Assembly (NCBI GenBank): GCA_024233135.1
Contig: JACKPZ010000002.1
Span: 186,001-250,000 of the forward strand
Source of the DNA: Akkermansiaceae bacterium
Lineage (GTDB): Bacteria > Verrucomicrobiota > Verrucomicrobiia > Verrucomicrobiales > Akkermansiaceae
Direction of reading: 5' to 3'
Length of the DNA: 64,000 nucleotides
Position 1 is the stretch's first letter, and every line of letters starts with the position of its first letter. The notes under the pieces are model-generated. The model had not been told where the DNA came from and ran no database searches. It worked only from the letters and a program-made list of their open reading frames with translations. Shown piece after piece: positions 42,905-53,000 of the stretch. Position numbers and translations under genes: made by a program.

Positions 42905-44329
42905 ATGACCCCGCAAGGCCGCGCCCCAGACGAACTCCCGCCACGCATCATCCAAGGAGGGATGGGCGTCTCCGTCTCCGGATGGCGCCTCGCGCGGGCG
43001 GTCTCGACCTGCGGCCAGCTCGGCGTGGTTTCCGGCACCGCGATCGACGTCGTGCTGAGCCGCACGCTGCAACTCGGAGATCCCGGCGGCCACTTCCGGC
43101 GCGCGCTCGCCGCGTTTCCCCTGCGCGAAGCGGCGGAGCGGATCCTCCGGAAACACTTCATCGAAGGCGGGAAACCCGCAGGTTCGCCTTTCCGCCCGAT
43201 CCCCATGGTGGGTCACCAGCCGTCACGGGAAACCGAGGAACTGGTGATCGCCGCGAATTTCTCCGCCATCCATCTCGCCAAGGAAGGCCATGACGGATGG
43301 GTGGGGCTGAACCTGCTCGAAAAGATCCAGCCGCCCACGCTGGCGGCCTTGTTCGGCGCGATGCTCGCCGGAGTCGACGTGGTGCTGATGGGCGCCGGCA
43401 TCCCGCGGCAGATCCCCGGCATGCTCGATCGCTTCGCCGCGGGCGAGCCCGCCGAGCACCGGCTGGATGTGACCGGAGGAACCGCTCCGGTGACGATGCG
43501 GCTCGATCCGGCCGACCACGGCATCACCGGGCCGCTTCACCGGCCGATGTTTCTTCCGGTGGTTTCCTCGCACGTGCTCGCGCTCACGCTCGCGCGCAAG
43601 GCAAGCGGGCGGGTCGATGGATTCATCGTCGAAGGTCCGGTGGCGGGTGGTCACAACGCTCCGCCGCGCGGCACGATGCAGCTCAACGAAAGCGGCGAGC
43701 CGGTCTATGGCGAGCGTGACAAGATCGATCCCGAGGCCTTTGTGAAACTCGGACTTCCGTTCTGGCTCGCGGGCGGACGGGCGCACGCCGGCAGCCTGGC
43801 GGATGCGATGGCCTGCGGCGCGCGCGGCATCCAGGTGGGCACCGCGTTCGCACTGTGCCGTGAATCCGGATTCGACCCCGCGCTCAAGTCCCGCATCATC
43901 GAATCACTCCGAAACGACTCGCTGGAAATCCGCACGTCCGCCGCCGCCTCACCGACCGGTTTCCCGTTCAAGGTCGCGCAAGTGGCCGGCACGGTGGCCG
44001 AGCCGGCGGTCTATCAGGCGCGGCGGCGGGTCTGCGACATGGGTGTGCTGCGCGAGATCTATCAGAAATCCGACGGCTCGGTGGGATACCGCTGCGCCTC
44101 GGAGCCGGTCGACGACTACGTCGCCAAAGGCGGGGACGCCGCGGACTGCGAAGGCCGGCTCTGCCTGTGCAACGCGCTGTGCGCTTCCGCAGGCGTGCCG
44201 CAGGTGCGAAACGGCGAGGAAGAGGCCTGTCTTGTGACGCTGGGCGACGATCTCGCGGAGATCCGCGGCTTGCTCGGAGATCGGGATGAATACACGGCCG
44301 AGGACGTCATCCGCCATTTGCGAGGCTGA
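42905..44329 (+). CDS. Nitronate monooxygenase/FMN-dependent dioxygenase-like protein
   Basis: I use the ATG at 42905; a GTG five codons earlier is less likely. The 474-residue TIM-barrel protein has RIIQGGMGVSVSGWRLA at its N terminus, a phosphate/FMN-binding type segment DGFIVEGPVAGGHNAPPRG, LPFWLAGGRAHAGSLADAMACGARGIQVGTAF (in pieces), all typical of the 2-nitropropane dioxygenase/nitronate monooxygenase family. The C-terminal part is Cys-rich (CEGRLCLCNALC), which is found in the long form of the family. The physiological substrate is unknown; defence against propionate-3-nitronate is one option. It lies 90 nt after aguA and ends convergent to the cytochrome gene with a hairpin between. 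Confidence 0.86.
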   Translation: MTPQGRAPDELPPRIIQGGMGVSVSGWRLARAVSTCGQLGVVSGTAIDVVLSRTLQLGDPGGHFRRALAAFPLREAAERILRKHFIEGGKPAGSPFRPIPMVGHQPSRETEELVIAANFSAIHLAKEGHDGWVGLNLLEKIQPPTLAALFGAMLAGVDVVLMGAGIPRQIPGMLDRFAAGEPAEHRLDVTGGTAPVTMRLDPADHGITGPLHRPMFLPVVSSHVLALTLARKASGRVDGFIVEGPVAGGHNAPPRGTMQLNESGEPVYGERDKIDPEAFVKLGLPFWLAGGRAHAGSLADAMACGARGIQVGTAFALCRESGFDPALKSRIIESLRNDSLEIRTSAAASPTGFPFKVAQVAGTVAEPAVYQARRRVCDMGVLREIYQKSDGSVGYRCASEPVDDYVAKGGDAADCEGRLCLCNALCASAGVPQVRNGEEEACLVTLGDDLAEIRGLLGDRDEYTAEDVIRHLRG

Positions 44330-44354
44330 GTGTTTCGATGGCCTCGCATTGGCT

Positions 44355-44375
44355 CCCGGCCTCATCGAGGCCGGG
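44355..44375. terminator. Bidirectional hairpin between convergent genes
   Basis: A perfect 9-bp stem (cccggcctc/gaggccggg, loop atc) sits between stops at 44329 (plus) and 44384 (minus). There is no T-tract on either side, but the location suits a shared terminator. Confidence 0.5.
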
Positions 44376-44383
44376 CTACCTGC

Positions 44384-45904
44384 TCACGTACCGGTGACGA
44401 TCTCGCAGGCGGGAAGCTCTTGTTTGAGCTTCTCGATCGTTTCCGGGCTCACCTTCGTCTGCCAGAGATAGAGGCGTTTGAGGTTCGGCATCGCGGTGAG
44501 TTTCATCACGCCGTCATCGGTGATGGCGGTGCCGTAGAAGTTCACGGATTCCAGCGCTGGGAGTTTGGCGAGGGTTTCGATGGCGGCATCGGTGATGCCG
44601 GTTTCCGCGAGGCGGAGCATCCGCAGGTTCTTCGCCGGTGCGAGGCTCGCGACGGAGCGGTCGGTCACCTTGGTGGCGGATAGATCGATGGATACCAGGT
44701 GCGGAATCAACGGCGAGATCTTCGCGAACCCGTTGTCGTCGAGGTTTCCGCGGAGCGACATCGCGGTGAAGGTCACCAGCGGAGACTCCTGCGACTCGAA
44801 GCCCACCGCGCCGGGAAACTCGGATGCCAGACCGGAGACCACGCGTTTCAACTCGTCGTCCGGCCCCGAGTGCGCGGTCGCCGTGCTCTTGGCTTCTTCG
44901 GCGGCCGCAGGCTTGAGATTTCCGAGCGAGGCGATCGCGTCACGAACTCCATCCGCGCCGGCGAGTTCGGAGAGTTTCTTCACCGGATCCGCGCCGCTGT
45001 CGATCCACCACTTGAGCACCGCGAGTTCGTTTTCCTCGATGTCCGGTTTCCCTTCGGGCGGCATGTGGAATTCGTCGTCCTCGGGCAGCTCGATGTATTC
45101 AACGAGGATGCTGTCGGCCGAACTTCCCGCCTCGATGGCAGGTCCTTCGGTTCCGCCCTTCACCATCATTTCGAAGGTGTCGAGCCGCAGCTTGCCCTTC
45201 GCTTTTCCGGGCTTGTGACAGGAAACGCAGCGGCGTTCGAGAATCGGCGCGACCACATCGACGTAGACCACGGGATCGGCCGGCAGGGCGCTCTCTTCTT
45301 CGGGTTTCTGCTTCGGTTCGAGGCCGAGGATCCTGCGGATCGGGTCCGGCGCATACTTCGTGAGATAGTCGCTGCCGTGGGTGAGCGACGCGCCGTCATG
45401 GCTGGCGAAACTCATCACGCCCACCGAGCCGAAGAGGAGCAGGCGATACCACGCCGGGTTCCCAGCGGTGGAAACCGTCCAAGCCTTGACGATGAACGTG
45501 AACACCGCGGCCACCGCAAAGATCAGGCCGCCCCAAAGATGGCGCTCGGCGAGTTCATTGCCGCTGTAGTCGTCACCGTGGCCGTGAAACAAAAGGAAGC
45601 CGGCGACCACCGCGACGATCGCGCTGGCGGCACCGAAGAACATTGGAAACAGGTTGGCATCCCGCGTTTTCCCGCGGCGGAAGAACATCGCGCCGAGCTC
45701 CTGGCATACGATCAGCAGGAAAACGCCGATCGGCAGATGCAGCAGCACCGGGTGGAAATGGCCGACAAATCGGAACCAATCGGGCATCTTCGCACCATCC
45801 GGCTTTCCGGCCAGGAACGGCATCGCAATCAACGCGGCCATCGCCAGCAGACCGACGAAGGTGAGAAACCAGGGACGCTTCCGGGAACAAGACGAATCTT
45901 CCAT
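44384..45904 (-). CDS. Membrane protein with cytochrome c and leucine-rich-repeat regions
   Basis: The 506-residue protein starts with five probable membrane spans (about 12-32, 50-70, 85-105, 122-142, 152-170; DUF2231-like, with FVGHFHPVLLHLPIGVFLL). It continues with one heme-c site, CVSCH (planctomycete-type cytochrome domain, VYVDVVAPILERRCVSCHKPGK), and a C-terminal leucine-rich-repeat stretch (LVSIDLSATKVTD, LRMLRLAETGITDAAI, LESVNFYGTAITDDG) that resembles those in similar Planctomycetes proteins. It is probably a membrane-bound electron-transfer or sensing component. No partner oxidoreductase is near. It is convergent with the nitronate monooxygenase-like gene. Confidence 0.88.
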   Translation of the reverse strand: MEDSSCSRKRPWFLTFVGLLAMAALIAMPFLAGKPDGAKMPDWFRFVGHFHPVLLHLPIGVFLLIVCQELGAMFFRRGKTRDANLFPMFFGAASAIVAVVAGFLLFHGHGDDYSGNELAERHLWGGLIFAVAAVFTFIVKAWTVSTAGNPAWYRLLLFGSVGVMSFASHDGASLTHGSDYLTKYAPDPIRRILGLEPKQKPEEESALPADPVVYVDVVAPILERRCVSCHKPGKAKGKLRLDTFEMMVKGGTEGPAIEAGSSADSILVEYIELPEDDEFHMPPEGKPDIEENELAVLKWWIDSGADPVKKLSELAGADGVRDAIASLGNLKPAAAEEAKSTATAHSGPDDELKRVVSGLASEFPGAVGFESQESPLVTFTAMSLRGNLDDNGFAKISPLIPHLVSIDLSATKVTDRSVASLAPAKNLRMLRLAETGITDAAIETLAKLPALESVNFYGTAITDDGVMKLTAMPNLKRLYLWQTKVSPETIEKLKQELPACEIVTGT

Positions 45905-45959
45905 GAACGGCTGGAATACGCGGCGGATCGGCCGATGTTTCCCGGCCGCGCGGATTTTC

Positions 45960-46199
45960 TCAAACGTCGATGGTCGCGTCGGACGGACGGCCGCCGCGCG
46001 GAGCCGCCTTCGCTCCCCTGCCCTTGCCGAGGAACGGGATCCACCTGGTGACGTCGTAACCGAGGAAAGCCATCGACTTGACGAAGATCATGAGCATCGC
46101 CGCCTCGTCGATGAACGGAATCGGATCGGGCAGCGGACCCGCGAGCAGCAGGTAGGCGCCGGAAGCGGTGGCGAGCAGGGCGGCGATTCGGCGTTTCAT
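45960..46199 (-). CDS. Small membrane protein, DUF1232-like
   Basis: The start at 46199 gives 79 residues (MKRRIAALLATASGAYLLL). One or two hydrophobic helices surround DPIPFIDEAAMLMIFVK, reminiscent of the DPIP/DLIPD motif of the short DUF1232 proteins; a basic, proline-rich tail ends it. It lies 55 nt upstream of the cytochrome/LRR gene on the same strand and 63 nt downstream of DUF4407, so co-transcription is possible. The function is unknown. Confidence 0.6.
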   Translation of the reverse strand: MKRRIAALLATASGAYLLLAGPLPDPIPFIDEAAMLMIFVKSMAFLGYDVTRWIPFLGKGRGAKAAPRGGRPSDATIDV

Positions 46200-46262
46200 G
46201 GCGGGCAAGGTAACACGGAACGAGGGCCGCGCAATTCCACTCGCGGCGCGGGATTCCACCCG

Positions 46263-47954
46263 TCAGGACTCCGGTTGCGCGTGGCGGCTGGTGAAAAAGA
46301 CCTCCATCCGGTTGTGCAGATCGTCGTAGAAACGGCGTTTGATCGCTTCGAGCGCGGCACGCTTGTCGCTCTCGGCCACGCCGATCGCCTGCTCCTCGAG
46401 TTTCATTTTCTCGGCGAAGGACTTCTCCATCTCGATGAGCGAATCGAGAAACTCGCGGGCCGCTCGGGTGTGCTCCACGCCATCGACGAGCGCGTGTTCG
46501 AGCCGGCGGTTGCGGGTGACGGCGATCAGGTTGCCGGATGCGAGCTGGTCCATGTAGCGGCCGTGGCTTTGGCGGAACGCGCGGTGCTCGGCGTCGAAGG
46601 TGATCTCGTCGCGGTCGACGAGCGTGTCGTAAGGACCGGGCTTGGTGAAAAACTTCACGATCAGCGGGATGGTGTCCACCAACATGAACAAAGCGGTCAA
46701 CACGATGTAGGTGTAGAACGCGAAGGTGCCACCGCGGCTGCCGGCCTTGAACAGATCATGCAGGGCCAGCGTCTGCGTGAGGATGTCGCGGCGTGGCTCG
46801 GCGCGGATGGCGGCGAGGCGATCCGTTTCCTCGGAGGCGACGGACGCGAGTTCGTCCTGAAGGCGCTTGAGTTCGTCCAGACGGGTGTCGATCTGTGCCT
46901 TGATCGTGTCCCGCAGGGCGTTCTGCTGGGTCACAAACTGGTCGGCCTGGTCCTGCTCGACCTTGCGCTTGAGCGTGGCGACGCGCTCGGCCTCGACTTG
47001 GTTCGCCTTGGCGATCTCGGCGAGTTTCTCGTCGTACTGGGCGATCGCCGTCGCCTCCGCCTCGCGCGATTGCGTCTGGAGCGTGGCTTTCTCGCTGCTG
47101 AGGTGTTCGAGTAACGAGCCGATGCGTTTGGACTCCTCGCGGCGCGGTTCGAGTTGGTCCGAGCGGATCGACCGGGCACGCGGCCCCTCGCCAACGAGGC
47201 CGGAACGCTGGCCGTTGAGCTCGCGCTCGAACTCGCTCTGCCAGAATCCGAGCTCGGTCTGGAGTTTCGCGTATTGCGGCGTCAGCTCGTCGGATTGTTT
47301 CGTGACGATTTCGAGCCGCTCGCGGAACGGCGCGGTCGCCTCGTCGATCGCTTGTTTCAGCTCGGCCTGCTGCTCGGCCGTGAGCCCCGGGATGGCGGCA
47401 TCCGCGTCCTCGGTTTCCTGAAGGATGAACTTCGCTTGGAACGACTCGTTCCACTTCTCGCGTTGCTCGGCGATGATCTGCTCCAGGCGCCCCGCTTCGG
47501 CGCGAACCCGTTCTTTTTCCCCGGCGAAATCCGCGCGAACGATTTCGATCTCCGCCGCCCGGTCCTTTTCGATGACCGACGAAACCGTGTCGCGGAACAG
47601 CAACAGCACCAGCGGGTGCGCGATGGTGATGCCCATCAACACCGCCACCACGATCCGCAGGGAAAACTGCGAGAGCTTGCGGAACAACGACATGTAGGGC
47701 CGGTAGCCGGCGAGCAACGCGCGGTCGATCGTCAGGATGATGAAGGCCCAGACCGTGGCGACCGGATAGATCACCCGCGGGTTGTCGGTGATCGTCGAGA
47801 GCGCATAGGAGCAGGCGATGAACGCGAACAAACAGGGAACCAGAACGGTCGCACCGAAGGCGACGTATTTCCGCTGCTCCCATGCGGGGCATTGTTCGAG
47901 CGTGTGGGTGCCGGCACCGGAGAGCCAGAAGAAGGCGCGTTTCAGCGAGTGCAT
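46263..47954 (-). CDS. DUF4407-family membrane protein with long coiled coil
   Basis: The 563-residue protein has the DUF4407 layout: three membrane helices (about 30-50, 58-83, 98-118; first with LFAFIACSYALSTI), a periplasmic or cytoplasmic coiled coil of about 260 residues rich in Glu/Arg/Lys (140-395), and a fourth hydrophobic helix (about 405-430, FYTYIVLTALFMLVDTIPLI), followed by a charged tail. It is mostly found in Bacteroidetes and related phyla; function is unknown, and a role in envelope strength or mechanics is only a guess. It is followed by the small DUF1232-like gene on the same strand. Confidence 0.85.
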   Translation of the reverse strand: MHSLKRAFFWLSGAGTHTLEQCPAWEQRKYVAFGATVLVPCLFAFIACSYALSTITDNPRVIYPVATVWAFIILTIDRALLAGYRPYMSLFRKLSQFSLRIVVAVLMGITIAHPLVLLLFRDTVSSVIEKDRAAEIEIVRADFAGEKERVRAEAGRLEQIIAEQREKWNESFQAKFILQETEDADAAIPGLTAEQQAELKQAIDEATAPFRERLEIVTKQSDELTPQYAKLQTELGFWQSEFERELNGQRSGLVGEGPRARSIRSDQLEPRREESKRIGSLLEHLSSEKATLQTQSREAEATAIAQYDEKLAEIAKANQVEAERVATLKRKVEQDQADQFVTQQNALRDTIKAQIDTRLDELKRLQDELASVASEETDRLAAIRAEPRRDILTQTLALHDLFKAGSRGGTFAFYTYIVLTALFMLVDTIPLIVKFFTKPGPYDTLVDRDEITFDAEHRAFRQSHGRYMDQLASGNLIAVTRNRRLEHALVDGVEHTRAAREFLDSLIEMEKSFAEKMKLEEQAIGVAESDKRAALEAIKRRFYDDLHNRMEVFFTSRHAQPES

Positions 47955-48065
47955 GAATGGTGGGGGCTGGATGGTCCGCGTCCGGAGCCAGTCTCCGGAT
48001 TCAATCCCGCACTACGTCACCCATCGCCGCCGCTTTTCAATCGGGAAATTTCCACCGGTGGGAAA

Positions 48066-49910
48066 TCAAGCGGTGGCGGTCTCTTCGGGCACCATCGCGA
48101 TGACCGCCGTGCCGGACGGGACCTTGCCCAGATCCGGTGGCACCGGCCGCAGGCCCTTCGCATCGGAAAGAAACATGATCACCGCCTCGGGATTCGCTTC
48201 CTCGAAATCCTGGAGGCCGAATTTCTCGGTCATGAGCACGCGTTTCATCTTCGCGCTTCTCGCAGCCAGCTCCGAGAGATCGGCATGCCCCGGGGACCCG
48301 GTGAAACAAATGCGGCTGCGCACCTCGCCCGCCGCCGCGCTGCGATGGTGCGAATGGCGGTCGGCCGGCGCCACCTGCCAGCAGCCCGCCGTGCCGAACT
48401 GGTGGCGGAAACGGAACGCGGCGATCGAGTTCACCTCGTCGTTCGGCGTGCCGGCGATGAGGTGGCCGATGCCGTTGAAATCGAGCACCTCCTCGGCGAA
48501 TTCCGAGAGGATGTTCGCCCGGTGCGCCTCGATGCCGAGCATCCGCGCTGCGGAAACATTGGCGAAATTCGTATCCACCATCATCACCCGCTGGCCCTCG
48601 TCGAGCAGCGCCTTGGCCGCGAGCCGCGCCCAAGAATCGGCACCGGCGAAGAGAATTCCCGTCGCGGCGCCCTGCGACAGGCCGAGGCGTCGCGAGAGCG
48701 GCCCCGCTCCGAGGCCATACACCGCCACCGTGCCCATGATCACAAAAAACACGAGGGCCACCAACTCACGCGATTGCTCGGCGATCAGCGCGGACATTTC
48801 CGGGCCGAACTCCCCGTGACGGGCTGCCTCTTCAAACTCCAGCGCGAAGATCGAGGTCACCGCGGCGGCCACGATCCCGCGCGGAGCCAGGAAGGCCAGC
48901 AGGGTGCGCTCCTTCACCGTCGTGCGCCCGGATCCCGCCAGCGAGACCAGCACCGACACCGGCCGGCCGACCAACACCAGGAACATCAGCAGCCACGCGC
49001 CTTTTTCCAACGAAGCCATCAGATCCACCGGCGCGATCCGTCCTGATAGAACAATGAACAACAGCGAGATGATCAGGATCCGCAGGTTCTCCTTGAACTC
49101 GAGGATATGCCGTACCGAAACCGAGCGCTGGTTGGCGAGCGCGATGCCGAGCACCGTCACCGTCAGCAGGCCCGCCTCCTTTTCCACCATGTTCGATCCC
49201 GTGAAGGCGACCGCCACCACGCCCAGCAGGAAAACCGGCTGCAGATAGTCCGGCACCAGATGCCGGCGGAGCAGGATCTCGACGATCTTCGCCAACACCA
49301 CCGCGCCGACCACGCCCACCGCGACCATCACGCCCACCGCCTGCACGGTATCCCCCCATGCCGCGGCCGGGTCTTTCGCCAAGGCCACTTTGAAAACGAG
49401 CACGCCGAGGATCGCGCCGATCGGATCCACCACGATGCCCTCCCACTTGACGATCGAAGCCATCTTGCGCGTCAGATTCACATGCCGGAGCAGGGGCCCG
49501 ATCACCGTCGGCCCGGTCACCGTGAGGATCGAGCCGATCAACGCAGCGATCCGGAGGTCGAAGTCCAGCACGTAGGTCATGAACGCGGTGGTCAGCAGAA
49601 ACGAAAGCCCCACGGCGAAGGTGCAAAGCCGCAGGATCGGCACGCCGCTTTCCTTCAACTCGCGGAACTTCAGCGTCAGCCCGCCTTCGAACAGGATGAT
49701 GGCCACGAACAGGCCGACCGCGGACAGCAACGGACTCGCGCCGTTGTCGCCGGCCGCGAGGTAGTCATCGATCCGCACGCCCGACACGAGGCCGAACGCG
49801 AACCCGAAACCTAACAACAGCAGGATCGACGGCAGCTTCAGTTTCCACGCCAGCCACTGGGCGGCGACTCCGAGCGCGAGGATCCAGGTGAGGAAAACAA
49901 GGGGGGACAT
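48066..49910 (-). CDS. Cation/proton antiporter (CPA family) with RCK/TrkA-N-like domain
   Basis: The start at 49910 (MSPLVFLTWILALGVAAQWL) begins the first membrane span; earlier in-frame codons are not membrane-like. The 614 residues hold about 12 spans of a CPA1-type Na+(K+)/H+ exchanger, with ILTVTGPTVIGPLLRH and WEGIVVDPIGAILGVLVF as family marks. They are followed by a Rossmann-like cytoplasmic domain (about 405-614, GILFAGADSWARLAAKALLDEG) like TrkA-N, which in related transporters senses nucleotides or K+. It likely handles Na+/K+ against protons. It reads leftward from the promoter region shared with the giant beta-strand gene at 50052. It is probably its own transcript. Confidence 0.92.
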   Translation of the reverse strand: MSPLVFLTWILALGVAAQWLAWKLKLPSILLLLGFGFAFGLVSGVRIDDYLAAGDNGASPLLSAVGLFVAIILFEGGLTLKFRELKESGVPILRLCTFAVGLSFLLTTAFMTYVLDFDLRIAALIGSILTVTGPTVIGPLLRHVNLTRKMASIVKWEGIVVDPIGAILGVLVFKVALAKDPAAAWGDTVQAVGVMVAVGVVGAVVLAKIVEILLRRHLVPDYLQPVFLLGVVAVAFTGSNMVEKEAGLLTVTVLGIALANQRSVSVRHILEFKENLRILIISLLFIVLSGRIAPVDLMASLEKGAWLLMFLVLVGRPVSVLVSLAGSGRTTVKERTLLAFLAPRGIVAAAVTSIFALEFEEAARHGEFGPEMSALIAEQSRELVALVFFVIMGTVAVYGLGAGPLSRRLGLSQGAATGILFAGADSWARLAAKALLDEGQRVMMVDTNFANVSAARMLGIEAHRANILSEFAEEVLDFNGIGHLIAGTPNDEVNSIAAFRFRHQFGTAGCWQVAPADRHSHHRSAAAGEVRSRICFTGSPGHADLSELAARSAKMKRVLMTEKFGLQDFEEANPEAVIMFLSDAKGLRPVPPDLGKVPSGTAVIAMVPEETATA

Positions 49911-50051
49911 GACAAATCGTGGCCGGCACGTGTTCCGGTGTCCGTGATTCTCACGATCCGGAGACGTGTGTCGAACAGGATTTCCCCGGAACAGGCGTGC
50001 GTGCAAAAAAGCTTCTCAGCTCCGGATTCCAAATCTAGATATTGCGTTTCC

Positions 50052-53000
50052 ATGAAAGCGATTCACGTATTTCCTTCCATTGTCTGGATCACTCTTGCGG
50101 CGACAAGCACGGGAGCGGTCACGTGGGACAACACATCGGCCGACGGCGCGTGGTCCACCGCGGCGAACTGGGATGGAGACGTGGAACCGACGTCCGCGGA
50201 CGATGTCGTTTTCCCGGTCGGACTTGCCGGTGCGGTCACCGCAAGCGGCACGGAGAACGCGTTGAGCCTGAGTTTCGCCGGAGACTACACGTTGAGCGGA
50301 GGCACGGTGGCCCTGGCATCGGGAAACAGCATCACGGTGGATGACGGCGTGACGGCGACCATCCAATCCACGCTCAACATCACCGACGGGCTCGCCAAAC
50401 TCGGGAACGGCACGCTGGTTTTGGGTGCGAACAACACCAACACAACCGGCAACACGATCCATGCGGGCACCCTGAGGATCGAGTCGACCAATGCGATGGG
50501 CGGAACGACTTCGGTGACGACGGTGAACGACGGCACGTTCCTCGTGTTCGCGGACGGGATTTCGAGCAGCCGGAACATCACGCTCATGCATGGCGGCACC
50601 GTTGCGGGGAATGGAACGGCGACGAACGGCGGCATCACCACGATCGACGCCGCCGCGACCTCGGTGAGTTTCGCAACGGATGCGTCGAGCGACCTGCTGA
50701 TCCAAGGGAACGGCTCCAACGACCTGACAGGCGGATCGGCATCGACCGTGGCCGCCATTACCGGCCCCGGCAGCGTGCGCCTGGGCTTCGCGAGCAACTT
50801 CACCGGCTCGTGGAACATCCCGGAAGGCGTGCTGGAAATCGGCAACGCGACGGCCTTGGGCAACCAAACGACGTCTTCCGTGACGCTTTCCGGCGGCACG
50901 CTTTCGGCACGGCTGAACACCGCGACCAACTTCGGCACGGGCTCGCCCGCGGCGCAGCTCCTCATGACCGCGGACAGCGGTCTGCGGAGCGACCGGACAA
51001 GCGTGAGCGCGGGCGTGACGCACACGCTCGGAACGCTTTCGATGGGTGGTCAGACACTGACGGTGGAACCCGGGCCGAACGTCAACAGCGGCACGGCCGG
51101 GATCACGCTGGGTGACGTCACAATCACCGGCGATCCGGCTTTCGCGGTGAACGACAGCGGGTCGGTGAACGGCAAGCTGACAACGGGATCGATTCTTGGC
51201 GGAGGCGTGTCGCGCGCGCTGCTGAAATCCGGGGCCGGCGATCTGACCGTGATCGGAGGAACAACGGATCTGGTGAGCGGTTCGAGTTTCGTGGCAACGG
51301 GCGGCGGGACGATCGAGATGCAGTTTCCCGATCTTGGCGCGGCGGGGACGATCGCGGTGAGCGACGCGCAGAATCCGTTCGGCGCGGCGAGTGTTTCGAT
51401 CACCGATGGCGGTCTCAACCTGGTGGCGAACGGGTCCGGCACCAATGCGGCGCAGACCTATCAGGTGGGCAATGACTTCACGTTTGGCGGCACGTTCACG
51501 CTCGATGCGAACCGGAAATCCGGCAACAACGCCAACAAGACCTTCGAACTGCCGGGCGCGACGCTGATGGCGGGCACCGAGGTGACGATGGTCGGCGACA
51601 ACACACACGGCGTGGTGCTCACCGGTCCGCTCGCGCTGACGGGCGACGCGACCTTGAAAGGCGTGGACATCACCAGCCGCGACGGACTGCTGACATTGGA
51701 CGGAGGCATCACGGGCGGGCCCGGCGACGCGCTGACCGTCGGCGGCGGGACCAGTCCGCTGAACCTGACGGTGAACGCATCCTCCACCTACGGCGGCGGA
51801 ACGACGGTGACCGGAAGCAACGTGACATTGAATGCGGTGGACGCGCTCGGCACCGGCCCGCTGACGATGACCGGCGGCTCGATGATCGTGAACACGGCCG
51901 ACGCCCTCAACGGCACGGTGATTCTGAACGGTGGCTCGCTGCGGGTGAACGGCACGGACCTGCTGGCCACGAATCCACTGGTGCTCGGCGGCGGAGCGGT
52001 TGAGTTCCGGAACAACACCGGCGCGACCGTGCAAACCGGCGGAGTGACGGTGAGCGGCGCCAGTTCGCTGCTGGTGGGCAACAACGGCAGCGGCTCTTTG
52101 CAGACGATGGTTTTCCCGACGCTGGACGTGTCCGGCGACACGACGCTGACGGTCACCACTGCGAATTCCTACATCCCGGAAATCCAAAGTCTCGATCTGG
52201 CCGGCGACCTGACGCTGAATCAGACCGGCACGATGAGGATCGGTGCGATCACCGAGGACATTTCCTCCCGCAGCCTGATCAAGACGGGCACCGGCACGCT
52301 GGAACTCAATGGCACCGGCCTGCACAGCGGCGGCACCGAGGTGCTGGCCGGCATCCTGCAGGTGAACGATGGCTCCGCGCTCGGCACGGGAACCCTGACA
52401 CTCGGTGACACGAGCGGAACGGCCACTGCGACCGCGCGCTTCGCGGCGGGGCTCACAGTTCCGAACGACATCGTGGCAAGAAACGGCGGCACCGGCGCGC
52501 TGACGCTGGATGCGGTGAGCGGAAACGTGATCTGGTCGGGCGACGTGGACCTGCAGCGCACCATGACGGTGGACAACGGAAACGCGGCATTGGCATCGAC
52601 ACTCTCCGGGACGATCAGCGGCGCGGGCGGGCTGACGAAAGTGAGTGCGGGCGAGGTGGTTCTTTCCAACGCGGCGAACAGTTTCGGCTCCGGCGACCCG
52701 GCGGACGTTACGATCAGTGACGGCGTGGTCACGGTTCCCTCCGACGGTGCGTTGGGCAACGCCGCAAACGGCGTGACGTTGGGTGGCACGGACGGTGTGC
52801 TGAAAATCGACGGCACCTTCAGCAGCGCGCGGACGATCACCGGCACCGGCACTTCGACGGGCGTGGCGGTCACCTCCGGCAATGAGTTCACACTGACCTC
52901 ACCGCTGGCGGGATCGGGAGCGATCGTGAAAAGCGACGCCGGAACGATGACGATCGACCCGGCGGTGGACAGCAGCGGACGCGGCCCGGCAACCACGGGG

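Noticed and set aside
50016..52325. 769-codon minus-strand frame over the giant protein
   Set aside because: Shadow frame; Arg/His/Gly-rich and without family features.
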